A DNA stretch of 64,000 nucleotides, from contig CM059199.1 of NCBI GenBank assembly GCA_030323885.1, positions 37,394,590 to 37,458,589 on the forward strand. The letters are read 5' to 3'. Both the position numbers and the translations under genes were made by a program. Source of the stretch: Branchipolynoe longqiensis (lineage: Eukaryota > Annelida > Polychaeta > Phyllodocida > Polynoidae). Of this stretch, positions 20,632-32,429 are shown one piece after another (within the stretch, counting starts at the first letter, position 1; each line of letters opens with the position of its first letter). A model generated the notes under the pieces. That model was not told the DNA's origin, ran no database searches, and saw only the letters and a list, made by a program, of their open reading frames with translations.

Positions 20632-20709
<78 letters not shown>
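20625..20709. repeat. TA microsatellite flanking DIRS copy 2
   Basis: About 80 bp of TATA repeats abutting the DIRS terminus at 20710, as for copies 1 and 3. Confidence 0.9.
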
Positions 20710-20712
<3 letters not shown>

Positions 20713-21149
20713 TAGTTATACGAGTCTTACCTTGGTACAGATGATGGATAACTGTTGTTTAACCGAGGTATAAGCCTCGGATAGATGTGGGCTAGGGAGA
20801 GGTAAGCACGTCCGGTACCAGCAATCTTAACCTACTTATTGAGGATAAAAATGACTTTCAAACAATGGATACTATTACTTTACCGAAAAGGTACACCAAC
20901 GGAATAGATGTGGCAGGGTGTGGCGGGAGGGCCCTAGCCCACATCTATCCGAGGCTTATACCTCGGTAAAACAACAGTTATCCATCATCTGTACCAAGGT
21001 AAGACTCGTATAACTATACTATTTTACCTCGGTAAACAGCCTCAGGCTAGCCTCAGGCTAGGGAGACCTTTACATAATTCATTTTTATCCTTAATATCAT
21101 TCTTTCTTATTATTATAACATTCTAAATTTTTGTTCTCACCTATTCTTG

Positions 21150-22259
21150 TTAGTTGGCGAGAAGACGCTTTGCAACGCCGGTAGGCTTTTCTAGTCGTTT
21201 ATTATAATGTTTTGCAAACGACTTAGCCGTCTTCCAGCCTGCATGCGCTAGTATTCTTTTCACAGAAATACCAAGCACCCGTGCCTTGGAGACCATGGCT
21301 CCTCTAGTTGAGTGGGAAGAGTATTTACTCGTATCCACTCCCGCCAATTTCAACACCGTAATTGTCCATCTGGCAAGTGTGTCTCGTGAAATTGCCTTAT
21401 GTGGCTTTATAAAGCTCACTAATAGTTGTTGTGATGCACGTAAATCCTTTGTCTTGTATATATAAGCCCGTATGGCCGACACAACACATAATTTCCGATC
21501 ATTCGGAAAACAGTCTAAGTGAACCGTTGATAAAGGGTCACCTAACGTGTTCGATTTGAGCAATTTCTCTAAATCAAACGTAGCTTGTTGCTTGTCTATT
21601 TCTAATCCAGTTAAGGATAAAGCAACAATCGTCTGTCCTCTGTGTCCGGTTACTAACAATAACAGGACCGCGACCTTAAAACCTAACTGTTTTATATCTA
21701 ACCACGAGTTGTGAGGCCAAGCCTGAAACAACTTAAATACTATAGAAACATCCCAAAACCGACTATACTTTGGTTTTGGAGTATTCCTTTGATAAATTGA
21801 ACGAAGTAAATAACAAATAACATAATGTTTTCCAACTGTTTCGCCATCAATTCTAGGTAATATAATTGATAACGCACACCTCGCCGCATTAATCGATCCA
21901 AAGGAAAGTCCTTCATCCTCTAGAGAACGAAGAAACCGAGCTACTTGTGAAATCTTTGGATTTGTTGGCTTAACTTTCATTAACAAACAATGTACACCCC
22001 ATTTCTTTAAATAGGTTGTATACATTTTGACAGTTCCTGGCCTCCAGGCATCCGATACTATCCTATCCTCAGTAATTCTGTCCAATCCAAATTGCTGTAG
22101 CTGCTTCCTTAGAAAAGGAATGCCAATAGGGGCGTCGTTGACACGTCGCCGTGAACCACTAGCGGTCCGTGGTGCGTCAGATTCCCGAGTTTTCTTGGGA
22201 ATCGTATATGTTCTTTTGCCAGTTGTGAAACTACTGGCAGCCAAGGTTGCGTGTCCCAA
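21150..22259 (-). CDS. DIRS tyrosine recombinase (copy 2)
   Basis: 369 residues with only a few substitutions from copy 1 (for example S17T and P160T). All catalytic residues (R207, H316, R319, H339, Y352) are kept and no stop occurs. Like copy 1 it overlaps RT in the -1 frame and lacks an early ATG. It is the only fully open long frame in this truncated copy. Confidence 0.92.
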   Translation of the reverse strand: MGHATLAASSFTTGKRTYTIPKKTRESDAPRTASGSRRRVNDAPIGIPFLRKQLQQFGLDRITEDRIVSDAWRPGTVKMYTTYLKKWGVHCLLMKVKPTNPKISQVARFLRSLEDEGLSFGSINAARCALSIILPRIDGETVGKHYVICYLLRSIYQRNTPKPKYSRFWDVSIVFKLFQAWPHNSWLDIKQLGFKVAVLLLLVTGHRGQTIVALSLTGLEIDKQQATFDLEKLLKSNTLGDPLSTVHLDCFPNDRKLCVVSAIRAYIYKTKDLRASQQLLVSFIKPHKAISRDTLARWTITVLKLAGVDTSKYSSHSTRGAMVSKARVLGISVKRILAHAGWKTAKSFAKHYNKRLEKPTGVAKRLLAN

Positions 22260-24222
22260 TCGGGCACCACCAGTATCGCATGTGTCCCTTCCAAGCCGAT
22301 TTTTCTCACTACTCGGCTGATAATGCTAAATGGTGGGAAAATATAAAAATAATAATTTTCCCAGGTAATAGCAAACGCATCTACTTTCCAAGCATCCGGT
22401 TCAGGATGCCAAGAAACATAACAGGGTAACTTGTTATTATTTCGTGATGCAAATAAGTCAACTTCAGGTGTACCCCATTTTTCACAAACAAAGTTAAACA
22501 AAGTGTAGAGAGAGACCACTCTAAATGGTCATGGAAATTTCTACTTTTATAATCTGCAAGTGTATTTTGTGACCCTGGAATATGCGCTACAGTCAGCCAG
22601 ACTTGTTGAGCCTGTGCCCAGTTCCAAATCAGTTTAGATAACTGATTGCAAGACTTTGATTTGGTTCCACCCATGTTACGAATATATGCCATGGCAGTAG
22701 TATTATCAGTTAGTATTCTAACCTGTGATTTATTTATCTTTACTAAACTACGTAAGCCCAGATAAATAGCACGCAATTCTAGTGCATTAATATGGTCTGA
22801 TTTTTCATCATCAAGCCATCTACCTCCTGTTGTGACCCCATCTCGATGAGCTCCCCAACCTTCTAACGAAGCATCAGTAGTAATTACTGTATTAGGTTCC
22901 GCCATGCGGATTGGATTTGGTGAACTTGCTATATGTTGCATCCACCATCCAATATCCTGTAACCCTTCTTGCGAAATAAACATCTTTCGCTCAAAATTGC
23001 CTTTAGTTCGTGTTAACGCTAAATTTTTATCTATTTCTAGCGACTTAATATGGGCCTTCCCATATAACACAGCAGGTGCATATGATGTCATTATGCCAAT
23101 AAGAACAGCAACCTGTCTAATTTTTGGCTTTGATAACTTAATAAGCTGAGTCGCTGTAGTCATAAACTTAATTAGTTTTTGTTCTGTTATCGACACTGTA
23201 AGGGACTGTGTATCCAGAATAAACCCTAAACATTTGAGTTGTTTTGTTGGTTTAAACACTGACTTTTGTTGATGTACATAAAACCCCAATTTAGTGAGTA
23301 ATGCACATAAATCCAAAACTGCATTCACACAACCAATTTGTGTTGATGCTATAATAAAAGAATCATCTATGTATGGAAACATTATGTGACCCTTCCTCGC
23401 CATTACCGAGAAAACAGGTTTAAGCAATTTAGTAAATAAACGAGGCGCACAAGCTAAGCCATTCGGCATGCAGGTAAACTCATAGAGTTGGTTATCCCAA
23501 ATAAATCGAAGAAATTTTCGGTATTGTTCCATTATGGGAAGCGTATAATATGCATCCTGTAAATCAACACTAGCCATCCACGCATCTGGTGTAATCAGAT
23601 CTCGTGCCGTATCTAGAGAGAACATTTTAAAATGTCGATATTCCACCCTTTTATTAAGAATTGTTAAATCCAGGATCATTCGAACATCACCATTAGGCTT
23701 CGGTCTCGAGAAAATGTTTGAAATAAACTGTCCTGAACAGTGTGTCACTTTTTGTATAATTCCTTTCTCAAAGAATTTATGTACCTGTTTAGTTAGTGCC
23801 TCTCGTTCAACTGGTTGAATGTTATATGGAAAAGGTATTATACTTTGTACAGGAATTTGTGTAAAGGGAATGTGAACACCCCTAACTATTTTTAAAATTT
23901 CTTGGTCACTAGTAATTTTGTGCCACTCAGAAATATGATTACTAATATTACCAGCCACAAAGTTCCTTACAGTTTGTGTGTTTTTAGAGGCTTCAGGGAC
24001 TTGTAAAGTTTGTGTTTGGACCTCTACTTGGACCCGCCCCTGGGGAAAGGTCTCGACGCGTTGAACCCTCGGCCTATTGGCCGTGCGGTGTTGTCGGTCC
24101 AGCCTGGGCGAGCACCCCGGCCCCGAACCCCTTGACCGAAGCTTGAACTCGGTCTGGTTCCTCTGGTGAACCGTCGTGGACGAAAATCCCCTCGTGACTT
24201 TTTGAAACGAGGAGCTTCCTGT
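22109..24222 (-). pseudogene. DIRS RT/RNase H/Dam-like frame broken by a 1-nt deletion (copy 2)
   Basis: The RT frame is open from within the gag overlap down to about 22502. There a T present in copy 1 is missing, so the RNase H tail and Dam-like region (22519-22109) continue in another frame. RT motifs (VDLQDAYY, YIDD) and the RNase H acidic residues are upstream of the lesion and intact. The RT frame is -1 to gag with about 200 nt of overlap, the likely ancestral arrangement. Confidence 0.9.
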
Positions 24223-25005
24223 TTCTTCTTGCCATCCATGTTTTTGCCACTCTTGGCTGCAGTCTCTACCTCTTTATAGAGGTATTGTAGTTGACCGCCA
24301 AACATCTTGGTGTTATCTAAGGGTTTCCCTTTAATCGGCTCTGGAGCAAGATAAAGCGTAAACTCCTTCCCCTCATTATCGGTAACCTTCTTAGAGCGAG
24401 CCACTTCCTTGCCAGCATCTGTGCAAACTGACTTGAAGACATTTTCATATCTTCGATACGACAGGTAATTACCTGCCGCCGCTAACACTGCAATGCCTTT
24501 GTCCATTGTCTTAGCCAAAGACGAGAACTTATTTTCACTCTGCATCCTATTAGCCACAGGAACAATAGCTGTTAGGGTAGCCAACACTGCCCTATGCACT
24601 GTGTGCAACACATCCTCAAACTTCTTACGGTCATCCGTCATATTGACATCCCGATCCATTTCTTTAATGATGGAGTTGGGAACACCCTTTATGCCTGTTA
24701 ACTCATCTCCTAACTTGGAGATAACCTCCGCCGGTTTGAACGTGCGGAAATGACCATTCACGGTCTCGCGCATAAGCGTAGTGGTTTTAACCCGCTTAGC
24801 CTTTGGCTTCTCCACCTTCTTAGCCACTTTAGTGCCAATGTCCGCATAGACACCTTCATATATGGTGTCTGAGTCTGATTCCGTAGAAGTAGACTCAGTG
24901 GACGAATCAGAAGAAGAATATTTCCTCTTCCTCTTCTTCTTTTTGGACTTAGTCTTCCGCTTTTTGCGAAAACCAGTCTCTGCCCGCTCCTTGGTGAATT
25001 CATCA
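24024..25005 (-). CDS. DIRS Gag, 5'-truncated (copy 2)
   Basis: Open from the truncation at 25005 to a stop at 24024. It includes the conserved Gag core (NGHFRTFKPAEVISKLGDEL region) and an in-frame RG-rich C-terminal tail ending PRGGSK. This copy shows what the Gag C-terminus looks like without the A insertion of copy 1. The N-terminal third is missing. Confidence 0.85.
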
Positions 25006-25254
25006 TGGCGACTTTATAGTGCTGTCATACTGGGAAATCAGACCGCCGGCACCATGGCCTGATATCCCACTCAGTCACATTATCCTGACACTGAGCTAAC
25101 CAGTCCTTGTCCTATCCTAATAATGCCGAACACCAGGATAGGAAGCGACAAGTATCAATGTTTAAGTCATTGGTTTGACTCGACCAGGGCTCGAACCCAC
25201 GATCTACCAGCACGGGAGACGGGTGCTCTAACTCATTCGGCCATACCGTTTGGT
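25006..25254 (-). repeat. SINE-A copy joined to DIRS copy 2
   Basis: Starts mid-body at 'tggcgactttatagtgctg'. The tail is missing because of the DIRS junction. The head is complete at right. Confidence 0.87.
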
Positions 25255-25429
25255 AGTTTACAGCGATCAAGCTAATATATCTCAGAAAATGAGAAATTCA
25301 AAACCATCAGACTTAAAATAAACATGCCAAAAAACAACAAAAACACGACTCGTGTCTCTGGCGTGCATTTAAAAGAATAATGCTTAAAATGTATCTATTA
25401 ATATATCTCCCACGGGGGCAGCATTATAT

Positions 25430-25630
25430 GTAGCTATATATAGACATACCGCTATATCTCTATATCACTCTATATCTCTCTATATATCTCTATATATATC
25501 TCTATATATATCTCTATCTCTATACCTCTCTCTATCTCTCTCTATATATCTCTCTATCTCTCTGTATCTCTCTCTATATCTCTGTATATCTCTATGAATC
25601 TCTATGCATCTCTGAATATCAATACATCCC
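25430..25630. repeat. (CTCTATAT)n microsatellite
   Basis: Imperfect ctctatat/ctctatct units over about 200 bp. Confidence 0.9.
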
Positions 25631-25871
25631 TATACATATCTGGGACATAAAATAGTTCTCTTCATTTACTGTGTTGCTAAATGTAGAACCTGACCAGACC
25701 CTGACCTGCCTATGAACCAATAAAAATAACAGCAACAGCAGAAATGGGAGTCTCCGCCCCATTTTGTTTGCGGTGGGTGGGGGTGGGAAGGCATACCTAG
25801 ACTATTAGTGTGTGTCTCTGTGGGAGATCCATGAGGAAGCACTAGTCGAACCATGTTAACATTGTCGTTAG

Positions 25872-26130
25872 TGGCTTGTGACAGTGCGCACTCAGTGATA
25901 CTTTATAGTGCTGCCCCACTCGGAGCCTAGGCCGCCAGCACCATAGCCTGATATCCTACTCAGTCACATTATCCGGACACTGAGCCAATCACTCCTTGCC
26001 CTATCCTAATTATGCTCAGCGCTGGGCTAGGAAGCAACAAGGATAAATCATTAAGTCATTGGTTTAACTCGACCAGGGTTCGAACCCGTGGGTTCGAATC
26101 CCACAATCTACCAAAGCGGGAGACGGGGCG
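25872..26130 (-). repeat. SINE-A copy in the right arm
   Basis: Mirror of 14593-14885, with the same doubled B box (gttcgaacccgtgggttcg). Confidence 0.85.
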
Positions 26131-26387
26131 CTGTCTGGTCGAAACAGGATAGATAAGAGGGCAGAAAGGAGATGGAGGAAGAGAGGAACACGAAGAGAGG
26201 CAGATTGTAGGGAGACAGGAGAGAAAGCTAGATGCAGAGAGGGAGGCACAAAATGGGGAGTGGGAGGGAGACACGGCAGAGAGGGGCCAGAGGGGGCAGG
26301 GAGGGCCAACCATTTAGCAGATCAACAATTCAGAACCGTTTTATTGCGCAACAGCTCTCACCTTTTTCTAGTTCGTGCACCGAAACA

Positions 26388-26640
26388 ACCAGATGGGATG
26401 GCCGAATGAGTTAGAGCATTCGTCTCCCGTGTTGGTAGATCGTGGGGTGGTGGGTTCGAACCCTGGTCGAGTCAAACCAATGACTTAAAAATTTATACTT
26501 GTCACTTCCTATGCTGGCGCTCAGCCTTATTAGGAATTGGTAATTGTCGCTTCCTAGCTTGGCGCTCGGCATTGTTAGGAGAGGACAAGGACTGGTTGGC
26601 TCAGTGTCAGGATAATGTGACTGAGTGGGATATGAGGTCA
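26388..26640 (+). repeat. SINE-A copy in the right arm
   Basis: Mirror of 13538-13789. Head has intact A and B boxes (ggatggccgaatgagtta, gggttcgaaccctgg). Confidence 0.87.
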
Positions 26641-26952
26641 GAGCTTCCCAACTAGTTTACTCTTTCCTTGCTTGCAGAACACAATCTTTTCATGCGATTT
26701 GACGTCATCTGATGGGACAGTAATGCCATCTACAATATCATTTAATATGCCAAGCTAGACAGCAGAGTTGGTGTTATTTAAACACGCTTAGTGCAGAAAC
26801 CATGTCTACTTGATCAGAACAGACATTTACATTGGATAACAACAAATGGCATTAATGTTAGGAACAATTATATGATATTCCTTCCAGATACACAGGGGGT
26901 GATATTGCTGTCTCTGTTGTTGTTTTATGTCCTAGCAACAGCTAAGGTCATC

Positions 26953-27637
26953 AATCAAACAATAGTTCCGTCCTCTAGTCGAGGGTTGCATGCAATGGTT
27001 CTCCACTTGTCCCGATGGTGTGCTGTTCTGATAGACTGAATAATTCAAGCCTGTCCACTGTGAAATATTTGTAAACCATGATGTTCTTGGTCTCCCTCTC
27101 CCTCTGCTGCCATTCACCTTCCCTTCCAACAATGTACGGTATATTGAACTCTGATGAATGATGTGGCCAAAATAAATAAGTTTCTTTGTCTGTATAGTGG
27201 CAAACAAGCTTTTCTTATTTTTAATTTTCTGAGAACTTCTTTGTTGGTGATCTTCTTTGTACATGATATTTTCATCATCCTTCGATAAGTCCACATCTCA
27301 AATGCTGCTAAACGTTTGTACATTTTCTTAGAGATTGTCCATGTCTCAGCCACATACATTAGAGTAGACCACACATAACACTGAAGAATACGCTTCCTTG
27401 TTTGTATTAATATCTTACTTGATGTTAACACTCTATACATTTTGGAGAATGTTGTTCGGGCTATTGTTATCCTTCTTTTAATTTTTTCCTCACATCTCCC
27501 ATCATTTGTAATCTTTTGTCCGAGATATATGAATTCGGATACTTGTTCTATGTTTGTGCCATCTATGGTTATATTGATATTTGGTTTATCTGTCTTTTTA
27601 CTTATAACCATTGTTTTGGTCTTCCTGGCATGCATCA
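26953..27637 (-). pseudogene. RTE-like non-LTR retrotransposon 3' fragment
   Basis: Minus-strand translation (27635 down) gives the RT C-terminal region: ISKKTDKPNINITIDG, QVSEFIYLGQKITNDG, RKRILQCYVWSTLMY, then AAFEMWTYRRMMKISC. A frameshift near 27230 moves the rest (YFGHIIHQSSIYRTLLEGK, GSRGRGRPRTSW) to another frame. The 3' end has CAAT/ATTG-type tail repeats. It is 5' truncated where MITE-A sequence begins. A sibling lies at 63265-63561. Confidence 0.85.
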
Positions 27638-27793
27638 GTAATAGGTTCTATTAAATTTACTTAGTATGCTTTTCTACGCAGCAATAAATACTTAGAGAAT
27701 ACCGCAGTATCTTAGTTGGATATGTAGGAATTAATATAGGTCAGTGTTTTGGTTTTGTAAATGAGATGCTTTCATCCAATTTACAGTTTTAAA
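27638..27793. mobile_element. MITE-A half copy
   Basis: 'taataggttctatt' to 'atgctttcatcc'. The other half is missing at the RTE junction. Confidence 0.75.
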
Positions 27794-28126
27794 TTAAAGC
27801 TGCATAGTCATTTTCTGAGATAAATATATTAGGTTGATCATAATAATCGACCTTACTTTATTTTGAAGTAATTTTTATTTTAAATGGCTGACTTTTGAGA
27901 TATTTGAAGTGGAAACATGCTAAATTAATGTTGACAAGCATGCCAAAACTCTGACACCATAGGCTTCTGCAGTAACAGGTTCTATCAAACTGCCTCTGTA
28001 TTCCCTTCTATTTGGCAATAAATGTTTTATAAGTGCACCAGTATTTAATTTGATATGTACAATCAAATCTAGATAATTCTTTTGGTTTTGAAAATGTTAT
28101 GTTTTCCTTAGACTATGCAGCTTTAA
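27794..28126. mobile_element. MITE-A copy
   Basis: Ends ttaaagctgcatagtc and actatgcagctttaa; about 333 bp with both TIRs. Confidence 0.88.
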
Positions 28127-28162
28127 GGAAATGCAGACAGAACAAAAATTGCCTGTTTTATT

Positions 28163-28373
28163 GGCACTTATCGCTACCTAGCCTAGCGCGGCATTAATAG
28201 GATAGGGCAAGGACTGGCTTGATCAGTATCAGGATAATGCGACTGAGCAGGATATCAGGTCATGGTTCCAGTTGTCCAGTCAGGTAGCACTATAAAGTCG
28301 CCATGAGTGCGCACTGTCACAAGTCAGTACCCATCAGATGTTGCTAGAACGTAAAACCCCCAACAAACAAACA
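28163..28373 (+). repeat. SINE-A copy, headless
   Basis: Starts at 'ggcacttatcgctacctag' and keeps body and tail (aacaaacaaac). Confidence 0.82.
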
Positions 28374-28404
28374 CTGGTGAGGCAATGTTAAGCTAAGATT
28401 CCAT

Positions 28405-28680
28405 GTGGTGTTCTCTGTGGCAGAGTGGTTAGAGTGTCTGACTTTTTTCTAGGTCTGACTCCTAATCTGAAGGTCAGTGGTTCAGTTTCCTGTGCCCCTC
28501 TGCCAATTTGGATTTCCACCGCTGTGTATAACTTACTGTGTCATCAAAGGCCGGATGCTCTCATACCATGTCTATATGGTGTGGGAGGTTAAAAATCCCT
28601 TGGGTCAGTAAAAGTGTATGCTCAGGCTTTCTATCGACAAACTGTCTAATGGTGAAAACAAGTCTATTCAGACTTATCCA
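28405..28680 (+). repeat. SINE-C copy
   Basis: tRNA Ser/Leu-like head with A box tggcagagtggttagag and a degraded B box, then 'aatttggatttccaccg' and 'ggaggttaaaaatccctt'. Two fuller copies at 43088 and 49090. Confidence 0.82.
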
Positions 28681-29059
28681 TAATAGGCAGTATAAATCTT
28701 CAAGAAAAATATATGCAGAATGTGAATGCAATAGAAAATGTAAAGGCACAGTAGTGCTTCCATATTTCCGAATGCGATTGTGAAAGCGAATGCGAATGTG
28801 GATGCGGCAAATGGATCGACCCAAGGCATGCGTAGATATGCCACATACCGCATTCGCATGCCCTATGCCACATACCGCATATATGGAATCTTAGCTTTAC
28901 TAGCCCTTTAAAACTATTGAACTCTGATGCTGTCGCGTTCAGGTGTGCAGTGCATTACTAAACTTAGTACCATATTATCCATAGGACACTGCTAATGGTT
29001 TGTCTCATTAATCAATTAGACATCAATCATTTTCATAAATAGACGATTTCCACAACCAA
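28681..29059. other. Unassigned interval
   Basis: Contains short gcgaatgcg / cataccgcat repeats near 28780-28880 and a patch of ordinary AT-rich DNA. No credible ORF. Confidence 0.4.
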
Positions 29060-29830
29060 CCCAGCCTCTGACGGCAGTGTCAAGAACTAATAGTGTGGGT
29101 ACAAAGTTCACGATGCAGCCTGCTCTGTAGATACAGATTTTCACCACCAGCCCGCATGCTTATACTAGTTATAGCAAAGGCGAGAACTAATGGAGTGCAT
29201 AGTGCTAGCTAGCACATTGTGCAGCGTGTGCTGTAGAAAATGTCTTATAAACTATTTTCACCACCAACTTGCCCACTTAAGTTATAAGTGATAGCAATGG
29301 CGAGAACGAATTGTGTGGGTAGCAGTTCACTCTATAGCATGTTCTGTATAAAAGGCCTTCTAAAGGATTTTTACCACCAACCTGCCCTCTGACGGCAGTG
29401 GTGAGAACTAATGGTATGAATAGCAGCAGCTCACTGACGGCAGTGTCAAGAACTAATAGTGTGGGTACAAAGTTCACTATGCAGCCTGCTCTGTAGATAA
29501 GGATTTTCACCACCAGCCTGCATGCTTATACTAGTTATAGTAAAGGCGAGAACTAATGGAGTGCAGAGTGATAGCTCATTGTGCAGCGTGTGCTGTAGAA
29601 AATGTTCTGTATAAAAGGTCTTATAAAGGATGTTTACCACAAACCTGCCCTCTGACGGCAGTGGTGAGAACTAATGGTATGGAGTGCAGAGTGCTAGCTC
29701 ATTGTGCAGCCTGTGCTGTAGAAAATGTTCTGTATAAAAGAACTTATAAAGGATTTTTACCACCAACCTGCCCTCTGACGGCAGTGGTGAGAACTAATGG
29801 TATGAATAGCAGCTCACTGTGCAGCTTGCT
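29060..29830 (+). repeat. Higher-order minisatellite (~110-bp units)
   Basis: Units contain 'ctctgacggcagtg', 'gagaactaatgg', 'gtgctgtagaaaatg' and 'ttttaccaccaacctgcc'. Unit variants recur with a super-period of about 365 bp (29067 against 29431). Confidence 0.85.
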
Positions 29831-29852
29831 CAGTGGACACGGCTGTTGCCTC

Positions 29853-29930
29853 CCATCCATCCACGCCCACCACACCCCGCCCACCACACCTCGCCCACCA
29901 CACCCCGCCCACCACACCCCGCCTACTGTT
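29853..29930 (+). repeat. (ccaccacaccccgcc)n short array
   Basis: Five units of about 15 bp, immediately after the previous minisatellite. Confidence 0.8.
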
Positions 29931-30122
29931 TCCCTTTGGTGAAGCCTCTTTGTACACGACTTCTTCTTGGTGCTTCCTTGTATGTCTCCTTGTATGGCTA
30001 CTTGTATGGCTCCTTCTGTGCTTCCTTGTGTGCATGCTGCCTAGCCTGACCCTGCGCAGCGTGCGCATGCGTGTTGGCGGCGAACTTAATATATGGTTGT
30101 GGGTGGAGGTGGAGTTGGGGAT

Positions 30123-30459
30123 TGGTTGGTTGGTTGTTGGAGTTTTACGTCCTGGCAACATCTAAGTTTGCATCAGGATGGGGACTGACTTGTGACAGTG
30201 CACACTCATGGCAACTTTATAGTGCTGCCCCATTGGGAAATCAGGCTGCCAGCACCATGACCCGATATCCCACTCAAGTCACATTACCCTGACAATGAGC
30301 TAATCAGTCCTTGCCCACTCCTATTAATGACGACCGCCTGGCTAAGAAAGCGATGCATATCAATTTTTATAAGTCATTGGTTTGACTCGACCAGGAACCC
30401 GAACTCCCGCTCACTCGTATGCGAGGACCGTGCTCTACCGATTCAGCTAACACGCCCGG
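30123..30459 (-). repeat. SINE-A copy
   Basis: Antisense, near full length; inverted head 'attcagctaacacgcccgg'. Confidence 0.88.
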
Positions 30460-30471
30460 TACCGGAGGAGA

Positions 30472-30494
30472 GGGGGGGGGGGGGGGGGGGGGGT
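30472..30494 (+). repeat. Poly-G run
   Basis: More than 20 consecutive G after ccggaggaga. Possible assembly length error; potential G-quadruplex. Confidence 0.85.
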
Positions 30495-30679
30495 GGCATG
30501 GAGAGGGTAGGAGAGGATGGGGAAGCCAGTCTCTAAGCTTTGATCTTAACAAAAAGAGGGGGAGGGGTCCCACTATTCCCACTTATGTATGATGACGCGC
30601 TGAATCTAATGATGGTGGACAGGTTGAGCCTGCAGCACGCACTGATGTTGTAAAGACAGCTTTGGTCTGTATGGGACTA

Positions 30680-30861
30680 CAGTCAAACCTCATTAACCGA
30701 CCACCTCCACAGATCGACCACTCCCCTATATCGATCGTTTTATTTGGGTCCCAATAATACCGTTGTAAGGATATTCTAACTCCCTAAACCGACCACCTCC
30801 CTAAATGGACCACTTAGAGTAGGTAGGTCCCATGGTCGGTCGATTTAGAGAGGTTGTACTG
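30680..30861. mobile_element. MITE-B (pogo/Tc1-like)
   Basis: CAGTCAAACCTC at left, GTACTG at right, TA on both sides, 182 bp; same orientation as 19057. Confidence 0.85.
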
Positions 30862-31165
30862 TATATCTAATGTATTGTAGGAGTAGTGGGAGCGTAGTGT
30901 AGGCACCACACCCACATAGCCAATGTCACGGTTCTTCACTTTGAGGAACTGTGGTGATAAACTAACAATTCAACAAACAGTATCTGTATGAGTAGGTATA
31001 TAATAAATATATATGTATATGGATAGTGATAAACCCGTTATCACATGTAATAAAATCTGGAGTGGGTTGCACTCTCCCTTCAACACCCCCCCCACCCCCC
31101 ACCGCCCCTCCCCGGGGGTGGGGGTGGGTACCAGCACGCACCTCTCCCTGCCCTCCACTAGCGAT

Positions 31166-31500
31166 CAGACGGGATGGCCGAATGAGTTAGAGCGTCTGTC
31201 TCCCGTGTTGGTAGATCGTGGGGGTCGTGGGTTCGAACCCTGGTCGAGTCAAACCAATGACTTAAAAATGGATACTTGTCGCTTCCTAGCCTGGCGCTCG
31301 GCATTACTAGGGTAGGGCAAGGACTGGTTGGCTCAGTGTCAGGATAATGTGACTGAGTGGGATATCAGGTCATGGTGCTGGTGGCCTGGTATTCCAGTGG
31401 GGCAGCACTATAAAGTTGTCATGAGTGCACACTGTCACAAGTCGGACCCGTCCTGATATGACCTTAGATGTTGCTAGGACGTAAAACAACAAATAAAGAA
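31166..31500 (+). repeat. SINE-A copy
   Basis: Near-consensus copy with intact A and B boxes and the tail 'gctaggacgtaaaacaac'. A good reference copy for the family. Confidence 0.9.
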
Positions 31501-31894
31501 ACCCTCCACTAGCTCGGAGGAATTTTAATATAAATATATAAATCAGGCTGCACAATATATAGGGAAATTAAGCAGACGGAGAGATAATGGGTGAAAACCT
31601 CTTATTATAGGAGGGTCTTGGCCCAGCAATAAATAGCCCTAGCGGTAATAAAAGTACAAATTCCTGTAGTGTGTGACGTTAACTAGTTGAGGCGCCTCTC
31701 ACTGGTGATGGTGGGGGCGCCACAAGCACCTACACAAGCTGCCCGCCAGTGAATACATCAATATAAACAAGGAATAAATAAATAAATACAATTAGGCAGT
31801 TCCTGCCATTTATATAAATATAATAAACTAGCTGTAACCTGCGCACAACTTGGGTTAAAGCTCTGGTCCGCATCAACCCTCTGTGACTTGAAAC
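31501..31894. other. Unassigned interval
   Basis: AT-rich with a GC patch (31675-31755). No gene seen. Confidence 0.4.
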
Positions 31895-31956
31895 TGGTTT
31901 CTTTGTTTGTTGTTGTTTTACGTCCTAGCAACATCTAAGGTCATATGAGGACGGGA
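31895..31956 (-). repeat. SINE-A tail fragment
   Basis: 'gttgttgttttacgtcctag' to 'aggtcatatgaggacggg'. Confidence 0.75.
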
Positions 31957-32425
31957 CTTGAAACTGGACTAGTCGCCTTTGACTGGAACTACGTTTCATG
32001 ATTGTGACTGGAATAAAAGTATTCCCTCGTGGATTCCAGTGCATACACATGTAGATCTCTTGATATAAGAGGACATGTTTTATGCAAAAGTAGATACCCA
32101 GTATTTAATATAATTATTAATGTTATTTTTGTGTGTCCCACCATGATTTTTGTGTGTCGCACCTCAATGTGTTGATATTGCTATCAAGAAAAACATTATT
32201 TGATTAAATGTCCCACAACCACTATTTTGATTAGGCAACCACTATTTTTCTGCCGTCATGAAATAGGTAAGCAATCGAAATAGTTAGAGCCCAGGAAATT
32301 ACTATTTCATGAAAGTGTATTGTTCATTCTATAATAACCAATAATAAAATACACTAAAGTTAGACAATTATTGAACCTGCCGGCTATTTATTATGGCTAG
32401 TCATATTTGTGGGACTATACCTGCT
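31957..32425. other. Unassigned interval
   Basis: No coding or family-level repeat recognised. Confidence 0.4.
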
Positions 32426-32429
32426 GGTT

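Larger units (their letters stand above)
20710..25005 (-). mobile_element. DIRS-type retrotransposon copy 2, gag end missing
   Basis: Almost identical to copy 1 from its 3' terminus. ITR at 20790-20825; ICR at 20932-21066 (one stem mismatch). Homology stops inside gag at 25005, where SINE-A sequence begins. Three shared bases (tca) at the junction suggest end joining or deletion. The 5' ITR and 5' UTR are absent, so this copy should not complete a DIRS cycle by itself. Confidence 0.93.
25846..26941 (-). repeat. Right arm of the inverted duplication
   Basis: Reverse-complement counterpart of 13245-15547 (see that entry). It lacks the CR1-like insert. Its outer end abuts the RTE fragment at 26953. 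Confidence 0.82.
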
